Positions 21,178 to 30,892 are shown, counted from the first letter of the stretch. The stretch is DNA of 64,000 nucleotides from Terriglobia bacterium (GCA_951813285.1 OX638355.1:3925136-3989135), one strand, 5' to 3'. Numbers and translations: made by a program. The notes: a model not told the origin generated them from the sequence alone.

Positions 21178-22986
21178 ATGGGTCCACCGCACATTAGAAC
21201 ACACATTAGAAACTTCTCCATCATTGCTCACATCGACCACGGCAAATCGACCCTGGCCGACCGTCTGCTCGAATTCACCGGGACCCTGTCACAACGCGAG
21301 ATGGCCGAACAGGTTCTGGACGACATGGAACTGGAGCGGGAGCGCGGGATTACCATCAAGGCCCATGCGGTGCGCCTGAAATACCGCGGTCGCGACGGGA
21401 CCGACTACATCCTGAATCTGATCGACACCCCCGGCCACGTCGACTTCAGCTATGAAGTTTCCCGGAGCCTGGCAGCCTGCGAAGGAGCCCTGCTGGTGGT
21501 GGACGCCTCCCAAGGGGTCGAAGCCCAGACCCTGGCCAACACCTACCTGGCCATCGACAACAATCTCACGGTCGTCCCCGTCATCAACAAGATCGACCTG
21601 CCCGGAGCCCAACCCGACCGCGTCAGGGAACAGATCGAACAGGTCATCGGGCTGGAGACCCACAACGCGCTGCTTGTCAGCGCCAAGCACGGTACCGGGG
21701 TCGAAGAGGTGCTGGAGGGAATCGTCAGGGAGGTCCCGGCCCCGCGGGGAAGCCGGAACGAGCCCCTGAAGGCTTTGATCTTCGATTCCTGGTTCGACCT
21801 CTATCGTGGGGTCATCGTCCTGGTTCGCGTGATCGACGGCACCCTCAGGGCGGGCATGAAGATTCGACTGGTCTCCAACGGGCAGACCTACGAGGTCGAG
21901 CGGGTGGGGGTGCAAACCCCCAAGATGGAAGCGGTCCCGGAACTTTCGGCGGGGGAAGTCGGGTTTGTGGTCGCCAACATCAAGACGGTCTCCGACACTC
22001 AGATCGGGGACACCCTCACCGAAGACGCCAACCCCACCCGCGTCCCCTTTCCCGGTTTCCAGGAAATCAAGCCCATGGTCTTCTCCGGCCTCTATCCTAT
22101 CGAGCCCAATCAGCATTCGGCGCTGAGGGAGGCTCTGGAGAAACTGCGATTGAACGACTCATCCTTCTTCTACGAACCGGAGACCTCTATCGCCCTGGGT
22201 TTCGGGTTTCGCTGCGGCTTTCTGGGACTTCTCCACATGGAAATCGTTCAGGAGCGGCTGGAGCGGGAATTCGACCTTTCCTTGATCACGACGGCGCCCG
22301 GCGTCCGTTACAGCGTGACGACCAGCGAGGGTGCAGTGGTGGAAGTGGACAATCCCACCAAGCTGCCACCCCCGTCACAGATCGACAAGATCGAGGAGCC
22401 GGTGGTCACTTCTATGATCATGACCCACCACGAATACGTGGGGCCCCTGCTGAAACTGCTGGAAGAAAAGCGAGGCGTCCAGAAATCCCTGGACTATGTG
22501 ACGCCGACCAGGGTCTTGATCACCTACGATCTCCCGCTCAACGAAATCGTGATGGATTTCTACGATCGGCTCAAGTCCGCTTCCCGCGGCTACGCCTCCT
22601 GGGACTACCAGCTCTCGCATCGCTGGACCTCTCCCCTGGTCAAGCTCGACATCCTGGTAGGGGGCGAGACGGTGGATGCCCTGTCGGTCATAGTCCATCG
22701 CGATCAGGCTCACAGCCGCGGGCGCGCCTTGGTGGAAAAGATGAAGTCGCTGATACCCCGGCAGATGTTCGAGGTTCCCATCCAGGCTGCCATCGGCAGC
22801 AAGGTCATTGCACGCGAGACGGTGCGGGCCATAAAAAAGAACGTCACCGCCAAGTGCTACGGCGGGGACATCACCCGAAAGCGCAAGCTGTTGGAACGCC
22901 AGAAGGAAGGCAAGAGACGCATGAAGCGGGTGGGCAGGGTGGACATTCCTCAGGAAGCCTTTCTGGCGGTTCTGAAAACCGACTGA
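21178..22986 (+). CDS. lepA: Elongation factor 4 (LepA) GTPase
   Basis: LepA is a ribosome-bound translational GTPase that acts in 30S maturation or back-translocation. The 602-residue product has G1 [17 protein letters not shown], switch [17 protein letters not shown] and [16 protein letters not shown]-like domains and the LepA-specific C-terminal domain with [20 protein letters not shown]. The ATG at 21,178 is used. An upstream in-frame TTG at 21,151 would fall before the predicted transcription start. It diverges from rplM. Confidence 0.96.
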   Translation: MGPPHIRTHIRNFSIIAHIDHGKSTLADRLLEFTGTLSQREMAEQVLDDMELERERGITIKAHAVRLKYRGRDGTDYILNLIDTPGHVDFSYEVSRSLAACEGALLVVDASQGVEAQTLANTYLAIDNNLTVVPVINKIDLPGAQPDRVREQIEQVIGLETHNALLVSAKHGTGVEEVLEGIVREVPAPRGSRNEPLKALIFDSWFDLYRGVIVLVRVIDGTLRAGMKIRLVSNGQTYEVERVGVQTPKMEAVPELSAGEVGFVVANIKTVSDTQIGDTLTEDANPTRVPFPGFQEIKPMVFSGLYPIEPNQHSALREALEKLRLNDSSFFYEPETSIALGFGFRCGFLGLLHMEIVQERLEREFDLSLITTAPGVRYSVTTSEGAVVEVDNPTKLPPPSQIDKIEEPVVTSMIMTHHEYVGPLLKLLEEKRGVQKSLDYVTPTRVLITYDLPLNEIVMDFYDRLKSASRGYASWDYQLSHRWTSPLVKLDILVGGETVDALSVIVHRDQAHSRGRALVEKMKSLIPRQMFEVPIQAAIGSKVIARETVRAIKKNVTAKCYGGDITRKRKLLERQKEGKRRMKRVGRVDIPQEAFLAVLKTD

Positions 22987-23098
22987 GCCCACCGCTTGCA
23001 ATTCGGCCGCTGCCGGAAAACTTGCGGGGAGGGTGGATTGGGAATAGACTTGCATTCCGGTCCCTCCGGCACTGGAGGTGGACGCTTTGGAGGTTCGC

Positions 23099-23932
23099 AT
23101 GAAGAGATGGATTCAACCGACACTTGCCACCGCATTGCTGCTGTTCACCACTACCGGGATCCTGCTGGCCGAGGACGCCGGCTCCCCCTTTGCCGACAAG
23201 ACGCTGGAAGCCGCCGTCAAGAAGGCGGTGTTCGCTTCCGAGGCCCTTACCCGGGAGGATCTGGAACGCCTGTCCACCCTGAAGGTCCGCGGAGCCGGCA
23301 TCCGGGATCTGACGGGACTGGAGAAATGTCTGAACCTGGCCGCCCTGGATCTGGCCAACAATCAGATCAGCGACCTCAGCCCCTTGAAGGACTTGAAAGG
23401 CATTCAAACCATTGACCTTTCGGGCAATCAGGTTGAAGACCTCCAACCTTTGGCGGGACTGGTCAAGCTGCAATACCTGCAACTGGAGAACAATCGGGTT
23501 TCAGACCTCACCGCCCTCAAGGGCCTGGTCGCCCTCAACTCCCTTTACCTCTCCCACAATCGAATCAGTGACATCAGCGCCGTGGCGGGCCTGCACAAGC
23601 TCTGGTCGCTCTACCTCGCCGGAAATCAAGTTTCGGACCTCAAACCGCTCGGCCAGCTGCGCTTCCTCTCGTCCCTCGACCTGACGGACAACCAGGTCAA
23701 AGACCTGTCTCCATTGGAGCCGCTGACCGAGCTGCGCTACCTGATTCTCAACAAGAACCGAATCAGCGACCTCGGCCGGCTGGTGGTCATGAGCAAGAAG
23801 GATTTTGAGGGCGAGAAGCGGTTTGCTCCCTACCTGCGGCTCTATCTGGCCGGCAATCCGCTGAGCACCGATGCCGCCCGCAGCCAGACCAAGGAGCTGG
23901 AAGGCTTCGGGGTGCGGGTCAATCTGGAGTAG
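23099..23932 (+). CDS. Secreted leucine-rich-repeat protein (internalin type)
   Basis: The 277-residue product has a signal peptide (MKRWIQPTLATALLLFTTTG, cleavage likely near residue 24) and then about eight 22-residue repeats of type L..L.L..N.ISDLSPL (for example LDLANNQISDLSPLKDL and LYLSHNRISDISAVAGL), ending with a capping region. Such LRR proteins act in protein binding outside the cytoplasm, but the partner is unknown. A GGAGG lies 6 nt before the ATG, which fixes the start. A possible promoter (TTGCGG, 17 nt, TAGACT) is at 23,022-23,050. It follows lepA by 112 nt. Confidence 0.88.
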   Translation: MKRWIQPTLATALLLFTTTGILLAEDAGSPFADKTLEAAVKKAVFASEALTREDLERLSTLKVRGAGIRDLTGLEKCLNLAALDLANNQISDLSPLKDLKGIQTIDLSGNQVEDLQPLAGLVKLQYLQLENNRVSDLTALKGLVALNSLYLSHNRISDISAVAGLHKLWSLYLAGNQVSDLKPLGQLRFLSSLDLTDNQVKDLSPLEPLTELRYLILNKNRISDLGRLVVMSKKDFEGEKRFAPYLRLYLAGNPLSTDAARSQTKELEGFGVRVNLE

Positions 23933-23969
23933 GCCCGACATCGTGCGCCTGCTCCCCAGCGCTCCCGGG

Positions 23970-24326
23970 TCAGGTCTCGGGATCTGCCTCGGCGGCGCGA
24001 AGTTCCCGCAGATAGTAGCCGAAAACGCTCCCGGCGATGGCGCCGACCGTCGCCACCTTCAGCAGAAACCGCAGTGTGAAGGCCCCGTCCAGGAAATTGT
24101 AGACCACAGCGGCGACGCTCCCCACCAACACGCAGGAGGCGATGAAGAGCGTGACGTAGGTGAGTTGCTGACGCAGCCGCGAGGCGCGTGCGATCGGGTC
24201 GGTGCGGACACGGCGCCGGACCCCCGAGGCAATGTAATGGCATGGGCTTTCAGCCTGCCGCAATAATTGAGATCGTCTGAACCATCCATGGGGGCGTCCA
24301 TACTCTCCGGAGACGGATTGGCTCAT
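23970..24326 (-). pseudogene. DUF5671-like membrane protein, probably a 5-prime-truncated remnant
   Basis: The 118-residue frame has two hydrophobic segments in its second half (LTYVTLFIASCVLVGSVAAV and LRFLLKVATVGAIAGSVFGY). This arrangement, including the short loop FLDGAFTLRFLLK, resembles the last two helices of DUF5671-type membrane proteins, which normally have further helices before this point. Residues 1-45 are not hydrophobic and resemble nothing I know. It begins 7 nt after the stop of the SprT-like gene. The family assignment is from memory, and it could be an intact small gene instead. Confidence 0.4.
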
Positions 24327-24332
24327 TCATGG

Positions 24333-25214
24333 TCAGGAAGGACCTCCGGGCGCGGGTCGACTCCTTGGGTGGCCCATCCGGTCCCAGGCCTGCCTCGTAT
24401 AGGTCTGAAACGTGACTGGCTTCGAACATGTCTTGCAGACGAACCCCGGCCTGCGCCGATTGGCTTGCCGGCTCCAGCCGCACCGGGGACAGGAAACGAT
24501 GTAGCGGGGCGGAGCGAAATCGACGTCATGGCAGCGGTTCCCGGTGCAGCCGATCGATCGAGCCGCCGCATTCCAGATCGAGTCGTGATGGTGCTCGGGG
24601 CCGACGAGCGCATGGGCAATCTCGTGAAGTATCGTGTCCCTGACCTCGTCAACGGGTGCTTCAAGACAAAAGAGGCGCGACAGGCTGATCACTTGGATGT
24701 CGTAAGCGCAGCGTCCGGCCTGTCTGGAGGCATCGTCAAATTGAAAACTCCAACCCGCAAGACCGTGTCGATGGATGAGTCCCTTCGCCAGCCGGGAGAC
24801 CTCCATCAGCCGCTCCTGGTCAACCCGTCCGGAATCAGGTGCAACCGGTTCAAGCAAAGCGTAGGGCACCCGATAGTCCTTGCCGCCGGCGCAAGCAACT
24901 AGGGCGCGTTTGGGGCCGAGCCGGGCAATGACACCGCGAAGCCTGCCGGACTCAAAGGGGAAAGAAACCTTGTCGTCAGGGCGGAAGCGCGTCTTGAGCG
25001 CATCGATGCGCAGGTTCACGGATTTCTTCCGCCCACCCTCGTTTCGCATCAGAAGGCGCCACGGAACCTGGTATTCGCTTCCGTCTGCCGCGACGACCTG
25101 CGCGCGCCGAGGCGTCTTCCGTGCAATGTGCCCCTGCACGCTTTTGCCACGGTGCATGAAGCAGACCGGGTCGCTGACGGAGAATGCAGAGAATGTCGGC
25201 TTGCTTTCTTTCAT
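24333..25214 (-). CDS. SprT-like zinc metalloprotease with duplicated N-terminal domain
   Basis: The product (293 residues from the ATG at 25,212-25,214; 325 from 25,310) has a SprT/SprTN-like catalytic core with HEIAHALVGPEHHHDSIW (HExxH plus a downstream His) and a zinc ribbon CPRC...CKTC before a C-terminal tail. The N-terminal half holds two similar units of about 60 residues, each with a G.IAR..P.RA.V....G..Y.VP..LL pattern, perhaps SH3/KOW-like. SprT-family proteases cut DNA-protein crosslinks in eukaryotes. The bacterial role is not settled. It lies at the 3-prime end of the restriction operon after a 197-nt gap (to 25,214) or 100 nt (to 25,310). Confidence 0.75.
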   Translation of the reverse strand: MKESKPTFSAFSVSDPVCFMHRGKSVQGHIARKTPRRAQVVAADGSEYQVPWRLLMRNEGGRKKSVNLRIDALKTRFRPDDKVSFPFESGRLRGVIARLGPKRALVACAGGKDYRVPYALLEPVAPDSGRVDQERLMEVSRLAKGLIHRHGLAGWSFQFDDASRQAGRCAYDIQVISLSRLFCLEAPVDEVRDTILHEIAHALVGPEHHHDSIWNAAARSIGCTGNRCHDVDFAPPRYIVSCPRCGWSRQANRRRPGFVCKTCSKPVTFQTYTRQAWDRMGHPRSRPAPGGPS

Positions 25215-25410
25215 CGGTTTGATGAAACGAACTTTCTGAACCTCCTTCAGCTTCGAGTCCCCCCGGACATTTTTCAGATGCGAGTGACACCACGCCGCTT
25301 GTGGCATCATCTGCGCACTGGAGTCAGTTCGTTAGTCAGGGTCGCGCCGTGCGACCCATCCGGCTGGTAGTGTTGTCGTGTATCAATTAGGTGTGATTGG
25401 TGGTCTCCCT

Positions 25411-25866
25411 TCACAGATCTGGGAGACATAACGCATTGATGATTTCTGAACTCTGTCCGATCTCGGGACGCTGGTAGCTGCTTTTCAGAGACAGTAGGTC
25501 GTGGTCTTCGGATACGAGGTAATCGGCATCACCGTCGATTGCGCAAATGAGAAATACCTCGTCGTCTGGATCTGCCGGAGGCACGGGGGCAGCAGAAGAT
25601 GTAATGTCAACCGATTCGAATGATCCGACGAGATACGCAATCAGGTCCCTCACCCGTGCCGGAGGGTGCCTGTGGTCGAGCAGCTTTTCGATGTACTCCC
25701 GAATGATCAGGTCACAGTAGAGACCCGTGTGCCTCTGTGCGACGCAGAGGAGCAACCGCCGGTGCGGATTGGGATCGGGTGTCGGGATGGAGGCCCGCAG
25801 CCAGCGCGAACCGGCACCGAAGATCTGGTTCGTGTCGAGGACAACACGGCGGATCGCTGCACTCAC
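25411..25866 (-). CDS. PIN-domain nuclease
   Basis: The 151-residue protein has PIN-fold features: VVLDTNQIF near the N-terminus (first acidic residue), a central Glu in IIREYIEKLL, and the acidic cluster DPDDEVFLICAIDGDADYLVSEDHDLLSL (read in parts) near residues 97-125. PIN proteins are metal-dependent ribonucleases and are often toxins. No antitoxin gene is adjacent. Its GTG start overlaps the TGA of the res gene (GTGA at 25,863-25,866), so it is translated with the restriction operon. The function in this setting is inferred only. Confidence 0.85.
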   Translation of the reverse strand: MSAAIRRVVLDTNQIFGAGSRWLRASIPTPDPNPHRRLLLCVAQRHTGLYCDLIIREYIEKLLDHRHPPARVRDLIAYLVGSFESVDITSSAAPVPPADPDDEVFLICAIDGDADYLVSEDHDLLSLKSSYQRPEIGQSSEIINALCLPDL

Positions 25867-28800
25867 TCAGGGCGCTCCTCACCGGCGACCAGCAAGTTCC
25901 GAAGCGCGCGAGCGAAGTCGGCTTTCTTCCAGCCCTGCTCTCGCAGCCTGCTCACGTCGCGCTCAACCTGGGTGTGCACAAGCGAAGCCGTTTTACGGAT
26001 GCGGGTGCTGCGCTCCTCAATCAGAGTTGACAAGCCACGGCCAAGCGACTGCGGGTTACGACAGACCAGGAAGTCCCATTCGCCGAGGCGACCCCAGTCG
26101 TTGACGGCGGATACCCACCGCCTTGCGGCCTGATGTTTCGCATCCGTGTCCTCATAGGGTTTCCCCTTGATCTCCAGGACGACGTTGACACCGTTCCTCA
26201 AACGCACGATGAAGTCAGGTTCGTAGACATGCGACTCGCCGTATAGCTCATAGGGGATGTTGAACTCAAGATGGTCGTTGCGCGCGTAACAGTCGACGGC
26301 GCCTTCCAAGGCCAGTTGTTCAAGCTGAAACGTCGCAGCCTGTTCCCAACTCGCCGTGTCGCAGGCCACGTAGTTCAGATGACTAGCCGTGGTCGCCTGT
26401 ATGGGCCGCACCGTCTTGAAATGAACTCTCTCGGTGCTGCCCACCGGCTCGTAGCGGTTCAGCCTGGGGAGCAGCGGCGCTTCGCCTTCTGATTCGTCGG
26501 GCCTGATCGCGGCAACCAGGAGTCCGGCGATGCGCTGAGCGTACGTCTGCAAGCCAACTTCGCACGGATGGACGCCGTTCAAGTCCACACGCTCTCGGAT
26601 GTAAGCCTGCACGATCCCCAGCACTTGGGGGAACAGGGCGTTGCGGCCACTGTGCCGATGCCGCTGGCCACCGTTTCCGGTCACCTCGGTTAGCTGTCGC
26701 ACCACTTCGCGAGCAATTTCAAACGCTATCGTTTGCGGATGGACTGATTTGTAATACTCCTGCCGATCGACGGTTTCAACCCCAAACCCGCCATAGGAAC
26801 TTGGCGAACCAACCTTGTAGCTGACCTGCGGCTGCACAAACGCGGCGACCGGCGTGGTTGACGGATCGAGAGCCGTCCGCTCCACCAGGTCGACATCGCA
26901 GGCAATGCGGTTTCGCTTGAGAGAGACGACGTATCCCTCGACGACCGGGAAACGAATCTCGAACGCTCTGCGTTCGGGCAGAGCCATGACTTCATGTTTC
27001 GGTCGATCTTCAGGCGGCGGTCCCTCTCCCTGTCCTCGGCCCTTGAACGGAATCAGGGAGAACGGGACACCGAAGATGTCGACGTACTCCGCGGTGAGCT
27101 TGCCCGTGGCGGGATCGGGCGTATAGTCCATGCGTCGGAGACCGCGGCCCACAACCTGTTCGCACAGCAACTGACTGTGAAAAGCACGCAACCCCAGGAT
27201 GTGGGTCACGTTGTTGGCATCCCATCCTTCGCTCAGCATGTTCACGCTCACGACGCATCGGATCTCAGCCCCCGGTTCCCCAGGCTGTCCGATGGTCGAG
27301 ACAATCTTGCGTAACTCTTCGGCTGCTTCCTTCCGGGTGGCGTTCGGGTCCCCGCTCTCGGCCGCTTCGAGCAGTTTGGAGTCGATGCGGAGAGTAACCG
27401 CAGCCCCGTCCCGGTTCCAGAGCTCACCAAACCCTTGAAGACCCGAACCGAAGTGTTTCACGGCTCTCGGTTTAGTCTTGCGCCGGGTGCTGGCCGCGCC
27501 ATCCTCGTCTTCCTCGTCGCCGGTGTCCTCAAGCCTCTCCTCGACCACTTCTTCCCCGGAAATCATCTTGTGGAAGTGAGCCGCTATGGTGGTGTTGTCG
27601 CAGACCAGGATCATTACCGGAGGGGCTTGATCCTGACCGGGTGTGGCAGCCTGGACTTGGTCGAATCGCTCCCGCCATTCGCCGGCAAGGGTGAGCAGTG
27701 CGTCCTCCGCTTTGCGGTAAACCACTTCCGGCTTTGGTCGCCCCCCCGTCAGCCGCTCGCCGGGCTTCAAGTCCTTTGTAACATGCTCCCACAGCTTGAA
27801 ATACTTTGGTTGGGGACGCCCGGTGTTGTCGCTGACCGGGAGGCGCGGGATCTTGGTGATGCCGCACTCGATGGCGTCGACCAGGCTGAAGTCGCTCACG
27901 ATCCACGGGAACGGAGAACCTTCGGGATACCCGCTTCCCTGAAGGTAGAACGGTGTGGCCGAAAGGTCTACGCAAAAGCTGATCCCGCAAGCCGTGTTGA
28001 TCTTGTCCAGTCCGCTCACCCAGACCGTCGCTTCCTCACGGTCCGTCTTCTCCTCGGCGGACAATGCCGTCGTTCCCTCGACTGGCGCGGGGCGGTAGGC
28101 GTGATGTCCTTCATCGTTCAGCACCATCAATGGCTCATCATCCCAAAGATCGCCCAGGCGCTTGCGTGCGAAAGCCTCGGGCGTTTCCTCCCCGAGTCTG
28201 CCCACCGACACCCCGCCTACCGTGATCGCCTCCGGTTCCGGATTGAACCGGTGCCAGTTGGTTACCAGCACTTTGCCCTTGGCGAGCTCGGGACGGAGCG
28301 GTGAGGGCACGATGTCGAACTTCTCGTAGTAGTTGTCGGGATCAGCGGGACGCAGCACGCTCAGACGTTCCTTGATGGTCAGGTTGGGGCAGACCACCAG
28401 CACCCGTCGAGGGTAACGCGGATCGCCCGGCTTGGTGCCGCGATTGCAGAACGCCCATGCGATGAGCATCGCCATGACCACCGTCTTGCCGGCTCCTGTC
28501 GCCATCTTGCAGGCGTACCGGGAAATGGGTGCTGAACCGGGCTCGCTTGGAAAATCCGCCAGTTTGGGGTGTTGCGCAATCTTCGTTACCCATTCCCCGG
28601 GTCGGGGATTGCGGCCTTCTTCCAGCAGCCGGAATTCGTCCAGGTTGAGCTGAGGCTTCCAACGAGGACTCTTGCCGGCAGCCAGGATTTCCCGGATATA
28701 GAGGACGGTCTCTACGGCCTCGAGTTGACAAAAGAACAACCGCCGCGGCCGGTCCTGGCGCCACCAGTGGCGCAGCAGCTTTTTCGTCGTCTGGGACGTA

Positions 28801-29069
28801 TTCGGCCAGCCGGCTTTCCGCCAGCGCCGAACGTCCTCGCGGAGCGCGTTGACGAGCGGCAGATCGTCTCGTTCTTCCTCGGCGAAGAGAGACCTCTGTG
28901 CGCTTCCGGCGCGCTCGCTCTTGTACCAGTAGCTGGCGGGCCGCCGTCCCGGGTTCTTGGACGGCACACCGGTGCGAGTGTCGTACAGCCAATGCCGGCT
29001 CGGCTCTTCGTAGGGAGGACAAAGAATCGGATCGTCGACCGGTTGAATGGGGATCTGCACTTGCGCCAT
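25863..29069 (-). CDS. Type III-like restriction enzyme, helicase-nuclease (Res) subunit
   Basis: The 1068-residue protein has a superfamily 2 helicase core: Walker A MATGAGKTVVMAM near residue 191, the DEAD-like box LNDEGHHAYRP, VDLSATPFYL (motif III) and QVVGRGLRRMDY (motif VI). The C-terminus has YEPDFIVRLRNGVNVVLEIK followed by Gly, a PD-(D/E)xK-type nuclease motif. This matches Res proteins that cleave after ATP-driven communication. I believe it belongs to the BPTD_3080-type group, but this is from memory. It lies 3 nt below the TOPRIM-like gene and overlaps the PIN gene by 4 nt. Confidence 0.9.
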   Translation of the reverse strand: MAQVQIPIQPVDDPILCPPYEEPSRHWLYDTRTGVPSKNPGRRPASYWYKSERAGSAQRSLFAEEERDDLPLVNALREDVRRWRKAGWPNTSQTTKKLLRHWWRQDRPRRLFFCQLEAVETVLYIREILAAGKSPRWKPQLNLDEFRLLEEGRNPRPGEWVTKIAQHPKLADFPSEPGSAPISRYACKMATGAGKTVVMAMLIAWAFCNRGTKPGDPRYPRRVLVVCPNLTIKERLSVLRPADPDNYYEKFDIVPSPLRPELAKGKVLVTNWHRFNPEPEAITVGGVSVGRLGEETPEAFARKRLGDLWDDEPLMVLNDEGHHAYRPAPVEGTTALSAEEKTDREEATVWVSGLDKINTACGISFCVDLSATPFYLQGSGYPEGSPFPWIVSDFSLVDAIECGITKIPRLPVSDNTGRPQPKYFKLWEHVTKDLKPGERLTGGRPKPEVVYRKAEDALLTLAGEWRERFDQVQAATPGQDQAPPVMILVCDNTTIAAHFHKMISGEEVVEERLEDTGDEEDEDGAASTRRKTKPRAVKHFGSGLQGFGELWNRDGAAVTLRIDSKLLEAAESGDPNATRKEAAEELRKIVSTIGQPGEPGAEIRCVVSVNMLSEGWDANNVTHILGLRAFHSQLLCEQVVGRGLRRMDYTPDPATGKLTAEYVDIFGVPFSLIPFKGRGQGEGPPPEDRPKHEVMALPERRAFEIRFPVVEGYVVSLKRNRIACDVDLVERTALDPSTTPVAAFVQPQVSYKVGSPSSYGGFGVETVDRQEYYKSVHPQTIAFEIAREVVRQLTEVTGNGGQRHRHSGRNALFPQVLGIVQAYIRERVDLNGVHPCEVGLQTYAQRIAGLLVAAIRPDESEGEAPLLPRLNRYEPVGSTERVHFKTVRPIQATTASHLNYVACDTASWEQAATFQLEQLALEGAVDCYARNDHLEFNIPYELYGESHVYEPDFIVRLRNGVNVVLEIKGKPYEDTDAKHQAARRWVSAVNDWGRLGEWDFLVCRNPQSLGRGLSTLIEERSTRIRKTASLVHTQVERDVSRLREQGWKKADFARALRNLLVAGEERPE

Positions 29070-29072
29070 GGG

Positions 29073-29639
29073 TCAGTTTTTCCGAAGGTGGGATGCGATT
29101 CGATTTCGCAACTGATTCAACTCGGGACAGAGTTGAAACAAAAGAGGCAGATTTTTCAATGATTGGCGGATCATCGGATCCATTCCTTTATCTGCCCGCC
29201 GAGGATCGCCGTGTTTTCGGAGAAGGGGCTCGAAAATGTCCTCCTTCATCCGAGGATGTTGGCGGGCTTGCTCCCATGTAATCCTCATGTGTTGGCGGAA
29301 CGCCGCGCAGGCGTAGATTTCCAACTCCGGCTGTGCAGTACAGCAAAGCAACGATATCCCTGATCCGGCGACGTGAGTCTCCAGATCCTGCATGGCCTTG
29401 ATGCTGGCTTTGTCTGCATCAGGGAAGAACAGCCAGAGGCCCATGGAACCGTATGCTTCCTGAAGTTCGTTACGGATGGCTTTCACGGCCTGGTCGTAAC
29501 CGCGAACTCTTGGCTTGGGTAGCACGGTCACTCTCGCGGCCGGCTTACCAACATCTCGCATGATGGCCTGTACCAAAGGCTTGAGAATGTGCCCGTTTTG
29601 CAGCGGATCTTCGGGAATCACGAGCACACGAAAACTCAT
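29073..29639 (-). CDS. TOPRIM/DUF4276-like protein, partner of the adjacent ATPase
   Basis: The 188-residue protein begins MSFRVLVIPEDPLQNGHILK, with a hydrophobic strand and acidic Glu, then has WLFFPDADKASIKAM (a DxD-like motif) near residue 82 and TAQPELEIYACAAF near residue 108. This spacing recalls the TOPRIM-like folds of DUF4276, RloB/AbiLii and AriB proteins, which work beside AAA ATPases in phage defence. The ATG overlaps the ATPase TGA by 4 nt (29,636-29,639), while an upstream in-frame ATG would bury 31 codons in that gene. The family is inferred from motifs, not searched. Confidence 0.6.
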   Translation of the reverse strand: MSFRVLVIPEDPLQNGHILKPLVQAIMRDVGKPAARVTVLPKPRVRGYDQAVKAIRNELQEAYGSMGLWLFFPDADKASIKAMQDLETHVAGSGISLLCCTAQPELEIYACAAFRQHMRITWEQARQHPRMKEDIFEPLLRKHGDPRRADKGMDPMIRQSLKNLPLLFQLCPELNQLRNRIASHLRKN

Positions 29640-30892
29640 GGAGCCATTTCCAACCAGCCCTCCGAGAACAACTCTGAAGCGGGTTTCTTCTTGACAACTT
29701 CCACGAAGTGAGGCATGTCCGCCAAGGCGCAAATCTTCGACTCGCCTGTCGTTTCATCCCGCCGGCACAAAAAGGTGGTCTTGTAATCCTCCTCCTGCAG
29801 CCAGTCCAGAATCGTGGCCGAATGAGTGGTCGCTACAACTTGTGTTCTCATGTATTCGGCTTGGCTGCGCATCAACTCCAACAGGAGTTGCAGGCGGCTC
29901 GCATGAATGCCCTTCTCGATTTCCTCGATTGTCATGAGGCGGGGCATGTCCTTTTGGAAGAAGGCGGCGGCGATTGCAGCGAAACGCAGGGTACCGTCGC
30001 TCAGGACGGTCGCCGGGAACTCTCTTCCATTTTCTCGCAGCATGAACATCGGTTCGCCGACGGCACCGCTCAACGTACCGACGTCACTGATCTGCTCCGG
30101 TCGAAGTTGGCGCAGCCAAGTCAAATAGGCATCCTTGGCCTTTTCGTCCTCGAAAATCGTTTTGACGAGGGCCGCAAAATTCTCTCCGTGATCGCCCATG
30201 CGCCGAACGGGTTGAGCCGACGAGTATTGTTGCAACATCGGGGGTAACGGATCCACCTTTTGGATATTCGCCAACAACGCGACCACCCTCCGCGCAAGAT
30301 CGGCTCCCTCAGTGTAAAATTGGCCTTGGTCGAAACCTACTCCAGCATCGTCGAACCCGAAGAACCTGAGGCCGGCAAATCCGCTGAGCACGGGCCGTGT
30401 GTTCTTGGACTCTGAGACGTGCGGTCGTTCCCGATTAGCATAGTAGTGGCGCACCTGAAGCGTTGGAACGCCTGGAGATTTCGTGACTTGACCAGCGTCG
30501 TAGATGACCTCTCCCACCTGGAGGCGCTCACGAGTAACCCGCCCCGGCGCTGGTAAGAACGTGATCGAGAACTTCCAACTCCGTACGGGGTTCTCCTCCA
30601 GCCTGCCGTGGACCTTGACGGTTATGCTGCCGGTCCCATCGGATCCAGCAAAACACGCATGAGTGCTGCCCCCGCGAATCCCTTCCCACACCTCGTTGGT
30701 TGCTCCCCTCGGCTTGCCGTTTAGGATCTCGTTGACGGTGAAGCCGCGGCCGATACCTTCCAGTACACGAAGTGCCTCAAGGAAGTTCGATTTGCCGCTG
30801 GCGTTGGCGCCAATAAACAAGTTCACCCGACCCAGCGACAGATCCACCTTGCGCAGGCTCTTGAAGTTCTCGATAACGATGCGCGTAATCAT
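29636..30892 (-). CDS. AAA (SMC/OLD-like) ATPase of the restriction operon
   Basis: The 418-residue protein is an AAA_21/AAA_15-type ATPase: MITRIVIENFKSLRKVDLSL, Walker A GANASGKS (residues 28-35), the ABC-type signature LSDGTLRF, Walker B RLMTIEEIEKGIHASRL and the H-loop ATTHSATILDW. Such ATPases are sensors or effectors in OLD, Gabija, Septu, AbiL and PARIS defence systems. The start overlaps the mod stop (ATGA, 30,889-30,892) and the stop overlaps the next gene (ATGA), so stoichiometric translation with its TOPRIM-like partner is likely. Confidence 0.9.
   Translation of the reverse strand: MITRIVIENFKSLRKVDLSLGRVNLFIGANASGKSNFLEALRVLEGIGRGFTVNEILNGKPRGATNEVWEGIRGGSTHACFAGSDGTGSITVKVHGRLEENPVRSWKFSITFLPAPGRVTRERLQVGEVIYDAGQVTKSPGVPTLQVRHYYANRERPHVSESKNTRPVLSGFAGLRFFGFDDAGVGFDQGQFYTEGADLARRVVALLANIQKVDPLPPMLQQYSSAQPVRRMGDHGENFAALVKTIFEDEKAKDAYLTWLRQLRPEQISDVGTLSGAVGEPMFMLRENGREFPATVLSDGTLRFAAIAAAFFQKDMPRLMTIEEIEKGIHASRLQLLLELMRSQAEYMRTQVVATTHSATILDWLQEEDYKTTFLCRRDETTGESKICALADMPHFVEVVKKKPASELFSEGWLEMAP

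Noticed and set aside
24267-24902. A 211-codon plus-strand frame opposite the SprT-like gene
   Set aside because: It is the antisense of a gene with a clear HExxH protease motif and zinc ribbon, and it has no motif of its own.
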